From positions 14,327,833 through 14,391,832 of the forward strand of contig CM025855.1 in NCBI GenBank assembly GCA_003952965.2: a DNA stretch of 64,000 nucleotides. The letters run 5' to 3'. The DNA is from Morella rubra. Taxonomy: Eukaryota; Streptophyta; Magnoliopsida; Fagales; Myricaceae. Positions 11,245 to 22,453 of this stretch are shown here, in pieces (position 1 is the first letter of the stretch; every line of letters starts with the position of its first letter). The notes beneath the pieces are model-generated. The model searched no databases and was not told where the DNA came from. It was given only the letters and a program-made list of their open reading frames with translations. The translations under genes and the position numbers were made by a program.

Positions 11245-12943
11245 GATGTTTAGACGAACAAATATAGTTTTACTTCTAAAGTTCTAATAGTAGTCTAGAT
11301 AATAGCAATTGCATAGATAATACTGCATCTACTGCATCTCATCTCAATACTGATGATTATCACGTCTCTTTAGGCCCTAATAAACCATTAAATAATTAGG
11401 TCATACCTAAAGTAAAAGATTCTCATTTATATAAACAGTCTACCTTTGCTTTTAATATTGATTATGCTATTAAAACCATTGAACAATTAATTTCTATTGG
11501 CAAAGAATATGAAACGATTCATTTAATTCAGTCAAATATGATTCAAAATCATCAACGACAATGTTTTAAATATATGCATATGGGTTTAGTTCAAATTGTT
11601 GTCAAGGATAAATGCTTCAATACTTTTATGTTTACGTGATGGACGTCACAATCAATTTACCAACTCTTTACTTGGCATTGTTAAATCTTCTCTACATCAA
11701 GGTCCTATTCATTTTAATTGTTATCCTTGTTTTCCTTTATCATTATCTGATCCTACTATTTTACATTCTCTTGTTTTGCATATTAAATCTATGGGTCATG
11801 ATATGATGGAAGGTGCTCAATACCTTGCTGTCATATATCGACTCCACTACAAGTTAATGAAAACAACTCTTAATCCTCGATCAAAAGTTCGTCCTCATTC
11901 TGGTGAAACTTTACTTTTAACTACTAGTAATGAATTTTCAACATTACTATTCCTCGTATGATTAAATGGGATAATGTTGTTTTACCAGATGATTGGAAAT
12001 TACCGTTAGTGGTACCTCCACCTAAAAAAGAAAATAAACAAATAGAATATTTTACGCAACATACAGATGGATCTGTTACTTTTCTTTCAAAAATGAAAAT
12101 ACAAGTCGTTTTTCACTTGCTTCTTCTTCCTCACGACGTTTTCATTCTGCAGCTGAGTCTTTTAGAGCAAGCACATCTTCTATTCCGCCATATATTCCAA
12201 CTATCCCAGCTTATTCTCTGACATCAATAAAATCTGATAATTCTATGCAAATTCCTATTTATCCAACAACGGAACCTCCCCCTGAAAAAACATCACCCAC
12301 ACAATCAGAAATCATTTCATTACAAAGATCAAAATCTATTAATGTTTTAGAAACTCCTTTTGTTTTAAACAAAGAAATATTACGAAAAGATTTCGATGAT
12401 CCACAAAATAGTTTGAAAAAATTGTGGTTTTTACGCACCTATGATGAAATTGATAAAGCTTTTATACGCAATGTCTATTATAATCATTTAAATACTGTGC
12501 AACAACATATATCTTTCTTTTCTTGGTTTGAATAAGCTATACCTACGATAAATGTTCTGACAAAAGAAATACCTTGGTTAACAACTGATAGTAACAAGAT
12601 TTATGAATTTTATCCTCCTACTACTACTATTAGTTTAGATGTTTAGAATAAACAATATTTTGCTACTCCTATAAAACAAATGCTCTTAATAATCCAGAGA
12701 AAAATTTTGATAATTTAATTCAACAAAATAATTACACGAATGCTTATTCACAACAAGTCGGACGTCATTTAACAAAGCTTGAATCAATAATAAAGCCCTA
12801 TTCTTTTGTTCCACCAAAAACAACAAAAACTTCCTCTCCAATGTTCATTCCACATGAATTACCCTCCATGCCACCTTAAAGTAATTCAAATTCTGAAAAA
12901 TTAAATAAAATAAATGAAATGCTTGAAAAATTATCTCAGATGG
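11245..12943 (+). pseudogene. Viral movement-protein (30K) region, decayed
   Basis: From an ATG at 11245 the frame stops early, but coding similarity resumes. The core at 11640-11930 contains FTNSLLGIVKSSLHQGP and later YRLHYKLMKTTL, a pattern typical of the 30K-type movement proteins that caulimovirids use for cell-to-cell passage. A frameshift near 11940 leads to a proline-rich C-terminal part. Later open pieces are 11958-12221 and 12245-12535; the last recognisable part reaches 12943. Multiple stops and shifts make it non-functional. It is the only copy in the window and forms the spacer of the inverted repeat. Confidence 0.8.
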
Positions 12944-13445
12944 CATAAATTCACGCCCAACTGTTGTCACCATAAATTCACGCCCAACTGTTGTCATCTT
13001 CATTTATGTTTGATTCGTGCATGGATATGTCGGAATAATCAGAATCATATTCTTCAAACAATGTTTCATCATGATATTCAATAGCCAAGTCGTGTGTATA
13101 TTATGTACAATATATGAACCATAACGAACATGTAAAAATAAACATGCTTGTATTATATTCCAAGTACGATTCAGCAATAGAGTAATAACAATTACAATGG
13201 AAAGTTCTTGACTCATATTGTAGGAAAGACTAGAAAAATAATACACACTTACAATTTGAAACGGAAGGAAAAGGAAAGTGCAGAAGCTTCAGATAATATT
13301 GTGGTTGCAGGGATGCAGGAATAATGAAGGACAAAGGAAGGTTGATATGTTTGAGAAAGAAAGTTGAGATGTTTGAGAGAGAGTCAGCTTAGAGAGAGAA
13401 GGTCTGAAGGTTTGAATCGATGTTTTAGAATGAGAACTGAGGAGG

Positions 13446-13453
13446 TTTATATA
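13446..13453 (-). promoter_or_regulatory. Viral TATA box (right arm)
   Basis: TATATAAA on the minus strand is the counterpart of 10488-10495. It directs transcription toward decreasing coordinates, into the central segment and against the left-arm promoter. Confidence 0.7.
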
Positions 13454-13596
13454 GAAAAATGAAAGAGAACAAATATCAGGCAAAATCCTTGGCTTTTTGA
13501 CACAGTAGGGGTATTTTTGGAAAAAGCGTACAGGAATGAAACAGTACCGGTGATAAATGCACAGTACCGGTGAAGAACAGTGTCATCTTGTCATCA

Positions 13597-13647
13597 TTAC
13601 GTCATTCTTCTGTTGTCATCAGCAAAGATTACGTCATCTTGTCGTCA
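13597..13647 (-). promoter_or_regulatory. as-1-like TGACG cluster (right arm)
   Basis: Minus-strand TGACGTAA motifs lie at 13597-13604 and 13629-13636, with TGACG at 13643-13647, mirroring the left-arm cluster. All three motifs are intact. Confidence 0.6.
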
Positions 13648-13653
13648 GTGGCT

Positions 13654-14950
13654 TTACTTCATCAGAGCGTCAATGTCTTCAATAGAAAGATCCATATTAT
13701 AGGCATCATACGGATCTTGAGCTTCTTGAATATTATCATCAAATTGTGAAGGCAAAGAGGTAGCAGTATCTTCAGCAGTATCATCTGATAGTTGATATAG
13801 TAATTCCAACAGTTCTTTATGATAATCATCTCGAGATTGAGCCGCAGCAAGTTTTACTTAAATTTGACTTTTTTGTGAAAGAAATTGTGGGTGCTTTGCT
13901 ATCTGGAGTTTTGCTTGGGAAATAGCATTAATGATATTATCACAGGTAAAGACGGTCCACCATTTGACAAAGAATTTTTTGGACAGAATTTTAGCTTTTT
14001 GGTCATCTGTGGTAAAGTAAATTCCAGAATAATATCTAGGGAACAAGGTTAAATTGGATGAAAAAGCGAAGTAATATTGGGATATTTGAACAGGCAGGGT
14101 TTTTCATCGATGGATATTTTTCAAGGCTGGGTGTATCATGAGAATTTTTGGCCCAATCATCATATGCAGTTTTTAATCCTGGAGGTAGTAATTTTTCATC
14201 GGCACCAAATCGATCCCACCACTGGAGAAACCAATGGGGCATAATGCTGGGGCATTGAAAACCTTTAAATCTTATGAACCAAGTATGACGATGGTTTTTA
14301 TTTTAAAAAAAGAGAGTAAAAGTCCATGCGTCAATATAATCATAATAAGTGATATTTTTCAAATGACGAAAAGGTTCAGTCAGGGCTCGAAGAGTCCATG
14401 GCTGTCCCCATTCCTTTGGAGTAATAATCCTTCGAATGGTGAATTTTGAAAAACCAACATTAGAAGGATCATGCTTGCAAGGAGTTTGTTCAAATTCAAC
14501 AGATTTAGTATCTTGCAAAATGTGTTGATAAAATTCTTGGGTAAACATCGGATTCCTTGGAACATAGTTCCATCCATGAGGTAATATTTGTGAAGCAACT
14601 TGATATGGATCAGCAAGTGTATTGTATGGTTCTTCAATGTAACACTCATGTCTCACATAAAATTTTGGGATAACTGTATTGGTTGAAGGTAAAGCAGGAG
14701 TAGTTGATGAAGAGGATGCTTGTAATTTTTGGCTAAATGTAGAAGTCATCGGAGGAGTTGGTGAAGGAACATAAGGACCTGATATTGGAGGTATTTGACC
14801 TAAAACAGTAAATTGATTAGTCATCGGAATGGATCCGGGTCTAGGACGAGGAGATGCACCACGAAAAGGTGGAGCAGGAGGAATAAAAGGAGGAAAATTA
14901 CTTTCGGAGGGAGTGGTTTTGATATTTTTGGAAGAAGAAGACGAAGTCAT
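13654..14950 (-). pseudogene. Viral ORF downstream of RNase H (right arm)
   Basis: The ATG at 14950 overlaps the RNase H stop (ATGA). The first 215 residues are identical to the left-arm copy. Translation then meets an in-frame TAA near 14303 where the left arm instead has an extra base. Beyond it the WFLQWW block and the acidic tail remain recognisable down to the TAA at 13656-13654. The first open segment being identical between arms while later breaks differ suggests the arms were copied late relative to most decay. Confidence 0.75.
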
Positions 14951-16788
14951 TTTCCCTGTAAAAATTCACGAGTTAAGAAATCAGGAATGAAATTGTGAGT
15001 ACCTTTAATATGTTCAATGTCAAAATCGAAAGCAGAAATGAGTGCTTGCCAACGAGCAAATAACTGTTTGGAAGCAAGATTTTTGACATCTTTGAGGAGA
15101 ATATCTTTGGCAGATTGACAATCAACACGAATAAGAAATTTTTTGATTCAATAAATCATCTTGGAATTTGGAGACACAAAGAACAATTGCTAAAACTTCT
15201 TGCTTAACCGTACTGTATTTTTGTTGTGTAGGATTCCATGCATGTGAATGATATCTTACAAGTTGTTTATCAGATGCAGATGCAGATATGCGCTGTTTTA
15301 ATATTCCACCATAACCTAATGCAGATGCATCAGTTTCCACAATTTTAAAGGCATGAGGGGATGCTAAGCCAAGACATGGAAGTTTTTTAACATGTTTTTT
15401 AATTTGTTGAATAATAGCAGTATGTTGATCTGTCCATGGAGAGGGATTCTTTTTTAAACGATTAAACAATGGTTTACATATTTTCCGTAAGTCTTTATAA
15501 AATTCACCAATGTAATTAAGACTGCCAAGAAAACGTTGTAAATGTTGTTTATCTAAAGTTTTATTAGGAAATTTATCAACACACTCAATAGCACGTGATA
15601 TTGGAGTAATAGTGCCACGTGTAATATTGTGACCTAAAAATCGAATAGTTGTTTGACATAATTTCATCTTAGGAGCAGATACGACTAAGCCATTTGTTTC
15701 AATAATTTTTTGAAATTTTGTTAAATGATACCAATGTTGTTTTAAAGATTTAGAGAAAATAAGAACATCATCAATATAAACTAAAGCGAAATCAGTATAG
15801 GGCGTAAAAATATCATTCATAATTTTTTGAAATTCAGAAGGAGCATTTTTTAATCCAAAGGGCATAACATTCCATTCATAGTGACCAAAGGGAACAGTAA
15901 AACAGTTTTATATCGATCTTGTTCAGCAACTTGTATTTGATAATATCCAGATTTTGTATCAAATTTAGAAAAGACACATGCATCATGCAATCTATTGAGT
16001 AAATCTTTTTTATTCGGGAGTGGATAACGAATCCATCTTAAAGCTTTATTCAAAGGTTTGTAATTAATTACAAGACGAGGAATACCACATTCTTTTTCAG
16101 CATTATTATAAACATAAAAGGCAGCGCAAGACCAAGGTGATTTGGAAGGACTTATTAACCCTTTATCTAATAAAGATTGAATTTCTTTTTTGCAGAATTC
16201 TAAATATTCTTTATTCATCTGAATGGGTCGTGCTTTTGTAGGGATTTGTTTTTCAGAAAAATCAGGTTCATATGGGAGAGTAACACTATGCTGTTTACGA
16301 TTCCAAAAGGCATTTGGAACTGTAGAACAAATAGTGTTTTCGAATTTGATTTGAATGTCTTTAACAATTTGTTGTACTTCTGAAGTTGCAATTTGTTCAT
16401 CTATTTGTTGATAGAAAACTTCTTGTTGTAAAGAATGTAAATGTTTTTGTTTTCTTTGAATTTTTTCATGATGTAAATAAAAAATTTCTTTTGAAATAGA
16501 CATGTGTTTAAGTACTTGTAAATCACGAGTAAAAGGAGGATAAAAAAATTTAAACGTAACATTATGTCCTAAAACTTTGGAAGTAATACCTTCCTCAGTA
16601 ACCATAAAAGGATATAAAAAGGATAAAAAGGGGTTGCCTAATATAACTTTAGAAGTTAAATTTGTGACTAAAATAAAGGTAGTTTGAAAACAAAAACCAT
16701 TATTACATATATGAACATTAGGTAATTTATATTGAATATGCATTTTTTGACCATCAGCTTGAGCTAACTTTTTCTTTTGTTTTTTCAA
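14947..16788 (-). pseudogene. Viral reverse transcriptase/RNase H (right arm)
   Basis: This is the longer of the two RT copies. The frame from 16788 to 15850 covers the protease-RT linker and the RT fingers (KARPIQMNKEYLEF, RLVINYKPLNKAL, FDTKSGYYQI). After a frameshift near 15900 the frame from 15865 carries MPFGLKNAPSEFQ, the catalytic YIDD, and the RNase H TDAS motif. A one-base gain in an A-run near 15140 breaks the RNase H end. Its role in a live virus would be copying pregenomic RNA into DNA. Two internal breaks plus a shift from the protease make it inactive. No integrase domain follows. Confidence 0.9.
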
Positions 16789-17044
16789 AATATTTGGAGG
16801 CTACTAATCCTTCTTGAATACAATTTAAATCAGCACCAGAATCAATTAATGCAATGGTAGTAAAAGAAAAATTTTTAATACGAATAGTAATTTCAGAATA
16901 CCATTTTAGAAAAACAATGCGATCAATGATATTTAAAAATGATTCCGTAGGAAGAGATGGTTCATCAATAGGTAATACAAGAGATAAATCTTCAGTAGAG
17001 GTAGATGCTGTATTTTGTGTTTTTAATAAACAAATTTCAGTCAT
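16754..17044 (-). pseudogene. Viral aspartic protease region
   Basis: The segment carries LIDSGADLNCIQEG, the retropepsin active-site motif (DSGA), followed by a frameshift near 16785 in an A-rich run that separates it from the RT frame. On the other side it lies in the same frame as the coat ORF, separated by one TAA at 17104-17102. The retained frame suggests that coat and protease were once one polyprotein, but this is inference. Confidence 0.8.
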
Positions 17045-17101
17045 TAGAGTATCTGTGATTTGAGTGAAATTAATTTGTGTGCATTGTAATTGCTTAATCT
17101 C

Positions 17102-18655
17102 TTATTTCAGTACCTGAATTTCTTTATGGAGATCTTGTAGTGTAAGTTTGATTTTTGAAGAATCAAATCGTGCCATGATTTTGTTAAAATCATAATAAGG
17201 TTCAGCTTGATGTTGAGAAGAAGAAGAAGAAGCAGATGTATCTAAATCACGTAATTTAAGTAAATAAGTTTTTTGTTCATCTTGATCAGGTAGTTTAGCA
17301 ATTAAATCAAGTAACAGTTGATCAGTAGAAGATAATACATTAAGGTGTTTAGTGCAAGTGCAATGATCATCTATACAGTTGCATAAATGTATTTGTTCGT
17401 TGTCCGATGAAGATTGAGGACTACTAGAAGAGGAAGAAGAAACATCAGAGATAGAAGGAGCAGTATTCAGAAATATTTGATATAGTTTATTTTTTAACTC
17501 TGTTGATACATCTAATTCTTTTATTTGTTTTTTAGCATAACATTTATTTGCAAAATGGCCAGTTTTTCCACATTTCCAACAGGTAACATCTTTTTTGGAT
17601 TTAGAGGATTTAGAAAATTTCTTTTTACGCTCAGGAACAGATTTGGATTTTGTAGGTTTAGTACGATGATATTTTCTATATGGTTTTGTATATAATTTAC
17701 CATGCTGTTTATGTTTTTCATATGGTGGTTTTGGGATGGAGAAACCATATTGTTCACAGAAAAATCCAAGTTCTTTTCGTGTATGTTTCTTTTCTTGTTT
17801 TAAAGACTGACTCACTTTCATATCAGTGCAAACATTCAAACCAGTATGATTAATAATATTAATAATTTCACCATAAGTAAGTTTATCATATTGAATCGTG
17901 TCAGAATCATCATCAGTTAAATTAATACGAATTTTTTGTGCAAAATAATGTGGTAAACCAGCAATTAACTTTTCTTTCCAATATGCTTGGTTACAATCAT
18001 CACGCAATAAAACTTTTGAAAGAAAAACATCTTTATACCAACAAAAATCAGTCATAGTTGGACATTTGAGATTAAGTAAAAAATCAGAGGAACGTTCACG
18101 ATAGATATGAGGATCCCCAATAAAATTTTTCATAATGTTGTAGATCAGGGTATTCACCCCATCAGGCTGTTGTTGTCCATTGAACAAAACAGGATTATCA
18201 TCAACATCGCGTTTAATAGTAGAAGTAATGGTAGTACGTTCAGCTGCAACGAGATATTTATCCCACCAAAGGCGAAGTTGACCAGAAAAACCAGCAATGA
18301 GACAATTACAAGCTTGTAAATCAGTACGGCCACTATTTTTTAACATATTGGCATACATAGTCATTGAATTTAAAATATTCAAAATTTCATACTCGGATAT
18401 ACCATCAATATTCCATTCATATAATTCTTCAGCAGAAAAAGCAACATGAGGTCGTAAATGGCGTTCTTCATATTGAATATTAGGAGGAGTAGGACGAGAA
18501 TAATAATTTTGAAGATGAGAATATAGATTGTAATTATGAGAATATGTATTGGAGAATTTTTTTTCTTCTATGTATTTTGTTTTCCCCCTTAGAATACTAC
18601 ACCAAACTACCATTTGTGCCAAGTTATCGTCAATGGGCTTTCCGTTTGCATCCAT
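17102..18655 (-). CDS. Viral coat protein ORF with CCHC zinc knuckle (517 aa)
   Basis: This is the longest intact viral frame, from ATG 18655 to TAA 17102. The N-terminal half contains the Caulimoviridae-type capsid region (EWNIDGISEYEILNIL and AGFSGQLRLWWDKY strings). A basic Lys/Arg-rich linker precedes the zinc knuckle CWKCGKTGHFANKC at about 17541-17584, which binds nucleic acid. A Ser-rich acidic stretch and a short coiled-coil-like tail end the ORF. The start lies within about a dozen bases of the right viral border, so the true N-terminus in the virus may have been longer or overlapped the movement gene. It is an old fossil ORF; expression is not implied. Confidence 0.85.
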   Translation of the reverse strand: MDANGKPIDDNLAQMVVWCSILRGKTKYIEEKKFSNTYSHNYNLYSHLQNYYSRPTPPNIQYEERHLRPHVAFSAEELYEWNIDGISEYEILNILNSMTMYANMLKNSGRTDLQACNCLIAGFSGQLRLWWDKYLVAAERTTITSTIKRDVDDNPVLFNGQQQPDGVNTLIYNIMKNFIGDPHIYRERSSDFLLNLKCPTMTDFCWYKDVFLSKVLLRDDCNQAYWKEKLIAGLPHYFAQKIRINLTDDDSDTIQYDKLTYGEIINIINHTGLNVCTDMKVSQSLKQEKKHTRKELGFFCEQYGFSIPKPPYEKHKQHGKLYTKPYRKYHRTKPTKSKSVPERKKKFSKSSKSKKDVTCWKCGKTGHFANKCYAKKQIKELDVSTELKNKLYQIFLNTAPSISDVSSSSSSSPQSSSDNEQIHLCNCIDDHCTCTKHLNVLSSTDQLLLDLIAKLPDQDEQKTYLLKLRDLDTSASSSSSQHQAEPYYDFNKIMARFDSSKIKLTLQDLHKEIQVLK

Positions 18656-18667
18656 GTTAATATCTGA

Positions 18668-19784
18668 CTGTCAAAATCAATAAATATTCCATATGACACA
18701 ATTTTAATGGCTGCATGTTAATATGTAATGCATTTGATCACTAAGATAGAGATGCAATATGCTAGAAATAATAACTTATGGTGCACCCTACAAATGATAT
18801 GATACTTTTGAGAGTACAAAAAATATAATTCTCATTTTAAAAACCCTTTTAAATGTTTTTTTAATTTCAAAAAATGATAAAAAAAAAATATTGGTGAAAA
18901 AGTGAAGAGAGATGATTTGAATAAATATTTAATATTTATTTATAGTGAAAAAAGATGATTTAATAGAAAGAATAATTTTTTTTTTTTTATTAAGGCCATA
19001 ATTAATTTACATGGATTCGAGTAGGGAGCAGCTCCCCCACGCGCTTTGTTTGTCTCCCAAAAATCTCCCAGTTTACCTCAGCATCAATGTAAAATTATTA
19101 TCATTGCAATTCCCTGCACCAATGTTCTTGTGCCTTCATGTTCATGATCCCAAAAAAAAAATGGTGAGCTGACAGGTTCAACTGACAAAGATTCAGACCT
19201 CAAGGAAAGGGGACCGTGTCTCTGGTTAAAAGCTACGACGAGTAATAGAAGAATAATAATTTAGTAATCTGCTAAAATTTCTCAAACGTTTAATTCATGA
19301 ATCAAAGGATTGTTTTTCTTTTCCCCCACTCCCAGTAGAATAATTTTAGGTGAATTTCAACTGCAGGGCTAAAGACTCAAAAGAGACACTGCAGAGGGCA
19401 TAAGATAAAGCAGATGTTCCTCCACTGTTCTCATCTTACGTGCAAGAATGGAACGAAAAAAAGGCATCAAAACCAAAATACTAAAACTCCCACAAAACTT
19501 AAATCAATCGTACAAGTTCTTAAAAATATCACATTGCTGTCTTAATTTAGCTTTAGGAGGTTTTTACAAATTTTCCCTCAACCAAAACTCCCAAGTTCTT
19601 TCCATATAATCCAGCTTTAGAAACTGTTATGTACAGGTGAACATACAGATAAGACGAGAAAATACCAAACAAATGCAGGAAGACACCTTCAGATGAATAG
19701 GCTTCCAAGAAAATTCTTGGCTTGGTCGCTGCAGATATTCTCCGAAGGCACGAGAACAAATAAACAAGCTTTTTCTGAAGGGTG
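18668..19784. other. Right flank of virus and 3' flank of zinc-ribbon gene
   Basis: No gene is recognised. The stretch 18830-18990 is very AT-rich and resembles other AT-rich MITE-like DNA in the window (for example 46858-46990), but no clear ends were found. The part nearest 19785 probably includes the 3' UTR of the neighbouring minus-strand gene. Confidence 0.4.
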
Positions 19785-21379
19785 TCATGGGAAAAATGGA
19801 ACACCAGATTCTTCAGAAGATGAAGGCTGTAAGGCACGGATTTTAACATCGTATTTTCTTCTAACTGAAACTTCATTGCCTGAGGAAAAATCTGATCCAT
19901 CTGATACAAGAGGAAGCGGTGACCTAAAATCATTGGAAGCAATTCCAATTTCGTTACCACACTTGCGGCAAAGAAGTTTGGTTCTATGGCGGATCAAACC
20001 CCAAGAGCGCTTAGAAAAGTGGGGGATGCATAGGATTTCATCAACCTGAGTAAATCTGCTCTCATCAATGTAGAAGAAAGATATGATCCCCCTTTTTATA
20101 GATTTTCCATATTTAGAGCCAATGGTCGAAGTATTTCGGTTGCCGGAGCTCAGGTTTAGCTCATACCCACAAGAACCACAGCTGCATGAAAGAGACTGTA
20201 ATTCATTACCAAGTAAAGAACAATCTTCACTTTTTTTTTTTCTTTTGCTTATAGAACAATAAATCCAAGAAAAAACCTAAAATATGAGTCATTCGAAAAC
20301 AACATAATCAGAGGTTTAGATACTAATCAAACTACTTTCACAGGAACAGTGAACAGATAAAGGCACCACAACGTCAGGATAGGGTATACTTGTACACTTG
20401 TACAATGGGAGCAATGTGTATGCCATTTTCACTCCAACGCTTTTCTTAATTACCATGCGGCTAAAGGTGTATTAGATTACAGATAAAATAATAACACAAG
20501 ATGTTTCTTATGCAATTAGCATCCTAAATGGTAATTGCACTGGGGTCGACCATCAAATTCTGCCAAAGGACCCTTCGAACAAAGGACCCTTGAATGTTGT
20601 TTAGCATATTAAATTATTAGTGATGGGTGAAACCCGATGAACCTCCCTTCGAACAAAGGACCCTTGAATGTTGTTTAGCATATTAGACCATCCAACAAGT
20701 TGAGATTACTAGCTCAAACACTACTTGAAGTTTCACATTCTAGGTAAAAGATCATAAAACAGGTTATTTATAGCGTATAAGGATATCAAACCCCTACTTA
20801 CCAAGAAGATACGTATCAAAGTGAGAAACCAAATTTCTCCCAAGCCACCAAATTGGATATGTTCAGTAAACTTAACCCACGTAAGTAGGAAATACCTGAC
20901 TGTAATTGAAAGAAAAACACAAAATTTGCATCTCCGAAACAATCGAGAATTTAATATGATGATTTCCACGATTTTGCTTCCTAACAGCATCAATGATTAT
21001 CAAACAAAGTCAACCCGTCGCACTTTTTCGGATTGCGAAGGTTAAATATGAAATTCCTTGGTTCGCTAATTACACATCCAGAAACCTTCAAACGTGTATC
21101 CCAAACCCGGACCTGGGTCAAGCTAACACACGCAATAACTGAAAAAAAAAAAAAAAAAAAATTACGCGATTCCAAACAAACCCTAATCAGAAAATTCTAA
21201 GAGTTATCCGTAATTTAATTTGTGCAAACAAAAAGGCAATTCGTGCGCAGAGAGAGAGGGGGGCCGTACCTGTAAGAAACATCTCTCCGAGAGGAATTAG
21301 GATAAGCAAAAGAAAGGGAATCATGGGGTTCATGGGCGCTCACATCTCCTTCTCTGACAGACACCGCTTTCTCCTCCAT
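19785..21379 (-). CDS. At4g08330-like CXXC protein (168 aa)
   Basis: Two exons, 21379-21270 and 20181-19785, join in phase at GT-AG borders into 168 residues. The ATG at 21379 is directly preceded by an in-frame TAA. The protein has two CXXC pairs, CGSCGY at the exon junction and CRKCGN about 75 residues later, which together look like a zinc ribbon. Between them lies a conserved block with NLSSGNRNTSTIG, SKYGKSIKRGIISFF and IDESRFTQVDE. I recognise it as the plant family of 'uncharacterized protein At4g08330, chloroplastic'. Its biochemical role is unknown. I see no obvious transit peptide, so chloroplast targeting is not supported by the sequence alone. The intron (1.09 kb) contains a direct repeat and a poly(A) run. 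Confidence 0.9.
20571..20685. repeat. Direct repeat of about 41 bp, 74 bp apart
   Basis: A unit starting CCCTTCGAACAAAGGACCC and ending TTTAGCATATTA occurs at 20571-20611 and 20645-20685, within the intron of the At4g08330-like gene. The copies are essentially identical. No transposon was recognised. Confidence 0.85.
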
Positions 21380-21711
21380 TTAACGTTCGAAACAGACGGC
21401 CGCGATCGTGGCTATGCCGGTGATGCTGACGGTGACAGTGATCACCAAAGAGAGAAGCACTTATTTAGAGTTGCGGTTCGACAGAGTGAAAGGAGGCGAC
21501 CAACGCGTGACACCTGATCCAGATGACTGTAACGGGTTTAACCGACCCCAGATCGCTATTCGGACACCAAAGATGGATCCGAGAGGCAGGAGTTTCTAGA
21601 GAGAGGGACGGAGAAGAAATTAGACGATAAGAACGACGAAGGAAGAGCTGAGCGGAGCGTAATCAAATGAAAAAGGGTGACCTTTTAGACTTCACGGGAT
21701 GGCCTCGTGCC

Positions 21712-21718
21712 TTTATAT
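21712..21718 (-). promoter_or_regulatory. Candidate TATA box of the At4g08330-like gene
   Basis: CATATAAAG on the minus strand lies about 335 bp upstream of the ATG and fits a core promoter with a 5' UTR of roughly 300 nt. It is a motif match only. Confidence 0.45.
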
Positions 21719-21859
21719 GCGACTGTGTCATTTTACTCTGACGTGGCCTACAACGGAAACAACGGGACTTTTATTATATCGTAATTAATTATATAAATTT
21801 CTCATAAAAAATAATTAATGAAATAAGGTTTAAAATTTTAATTAGAAAAAATAATTAAG

Positions 21860-22265
21860 TTAATTACACTTTGTACTCACTCAATTCTTTTAATTTTGAC
21901 ATATTTTACCTACGTGATTCTGAATTCTTTTTATTTGCACCGCTTCGTTTATTTATTTGTTAAAATTAACTAAAATTTAAATAATATATTCTATAAGTGG
22001 CTCATTTGCCCATTTTATTCTTGATATTTAAAAAGAACTAATTATACTTTAGATCCACGTAATTTTAGAGGTCTGACACTTTGCATCTTTTTTTTTAATA
22101 CTTTATACTCATGTATTTTGCATATAGTTAATTTTTTTTGTTTGATATAACGGGTGGTGTAAATCAAAGTAAGTAAGAATCACGTAGGTGAAATACGTTA
22201 AAATTTAAATAACGAGACGTAAAATATCAATACTTTCAAATCACGTAAATGTAAAATATAATAAA
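21860..22265. repeat. AT-rich foldback (inverted-repeat) element
   Basis: The left half (for example TACCTACGTGATTCTG near 21910) matches the reverse complement of the right half (CACCTACGTGATTCTTAC read on minus near 22185), forming an imperfect long inverted repeat. It resembles long-terminal-inverted-repeat MITEs such as the one at 25981-26349. The ends are uncertain. Confidence 0.55.
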
Positions 22266-22453
22266 CTCTAAATTTTTCATGCTCGAAGATAGCATACTTC
22301 CCCTCCAAATAAGTCAAGTATTTATACATGTTGATATATAGCCTAAAATTTTGTTATTAATGCCGGCCCACAGACGTACTTTACTGTAGTATATACTCTT
22401 GCACTTTTTTAAATTAATTAAGTAAAGTAAAATATCATCATCATTATCATCAT

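Larger units (their letters stand above)
12944..15921 (-). repeat. Right arm of viral inverted repeat
   Basis: This is the mirror copy of 8025-11002, also 2,978 bp. Unlike the left arm, it continues uninterrupted upstream into the RT N-terminus, protease and coat gene. Its inner end at 12944 falls exactly where the left arm enters the primer-binding site. Confidence 0.93.
8025..18667. mobile_element. Endogenous pararetrovirus (Caulimoviridae), rearranged
   Basis: This 10.6-kb block holds the caulimovirid gene set: movement protein, coat protein with CCHC knuckle, aspartic protease, reverse transcriptase, RNase H, one further ORF, a TATA promoter and a tRNA-Met primer-binding site. It has no integrase and no LTRs, which excludes an ordinary LTR retrotransposon. 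The plus-strand part (8025-12943) runs RT, RNase H, ORF2, promoter, primer site, movement protein. The minus-strand part (18667 down to 12944) runs coat, protease, RT, RNase H, ORF2, promoter and stops at the primer site. Together the two parts could cover one genome of about 7.7 kb, in the range for Florendovirus or Petuvirus; the genus is not certain. Frameshifts and stops make it a defective fossil. Confidence 0.92.

Noticed and set aside
14234-14449. Plus-strand frames within the right viral arm
   Set aside because: Antisense shadows of the viral ORF after RNase H.
8025-18667. Interpretation as an LTR retrotransposon with inverted LTRs
   Set aside because: The repeated arms carry RT, RNase H and ORF2, are inverted rather than direct, and no integrase is present. 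Movement protein and promoter placement fit a pararetrovirus.
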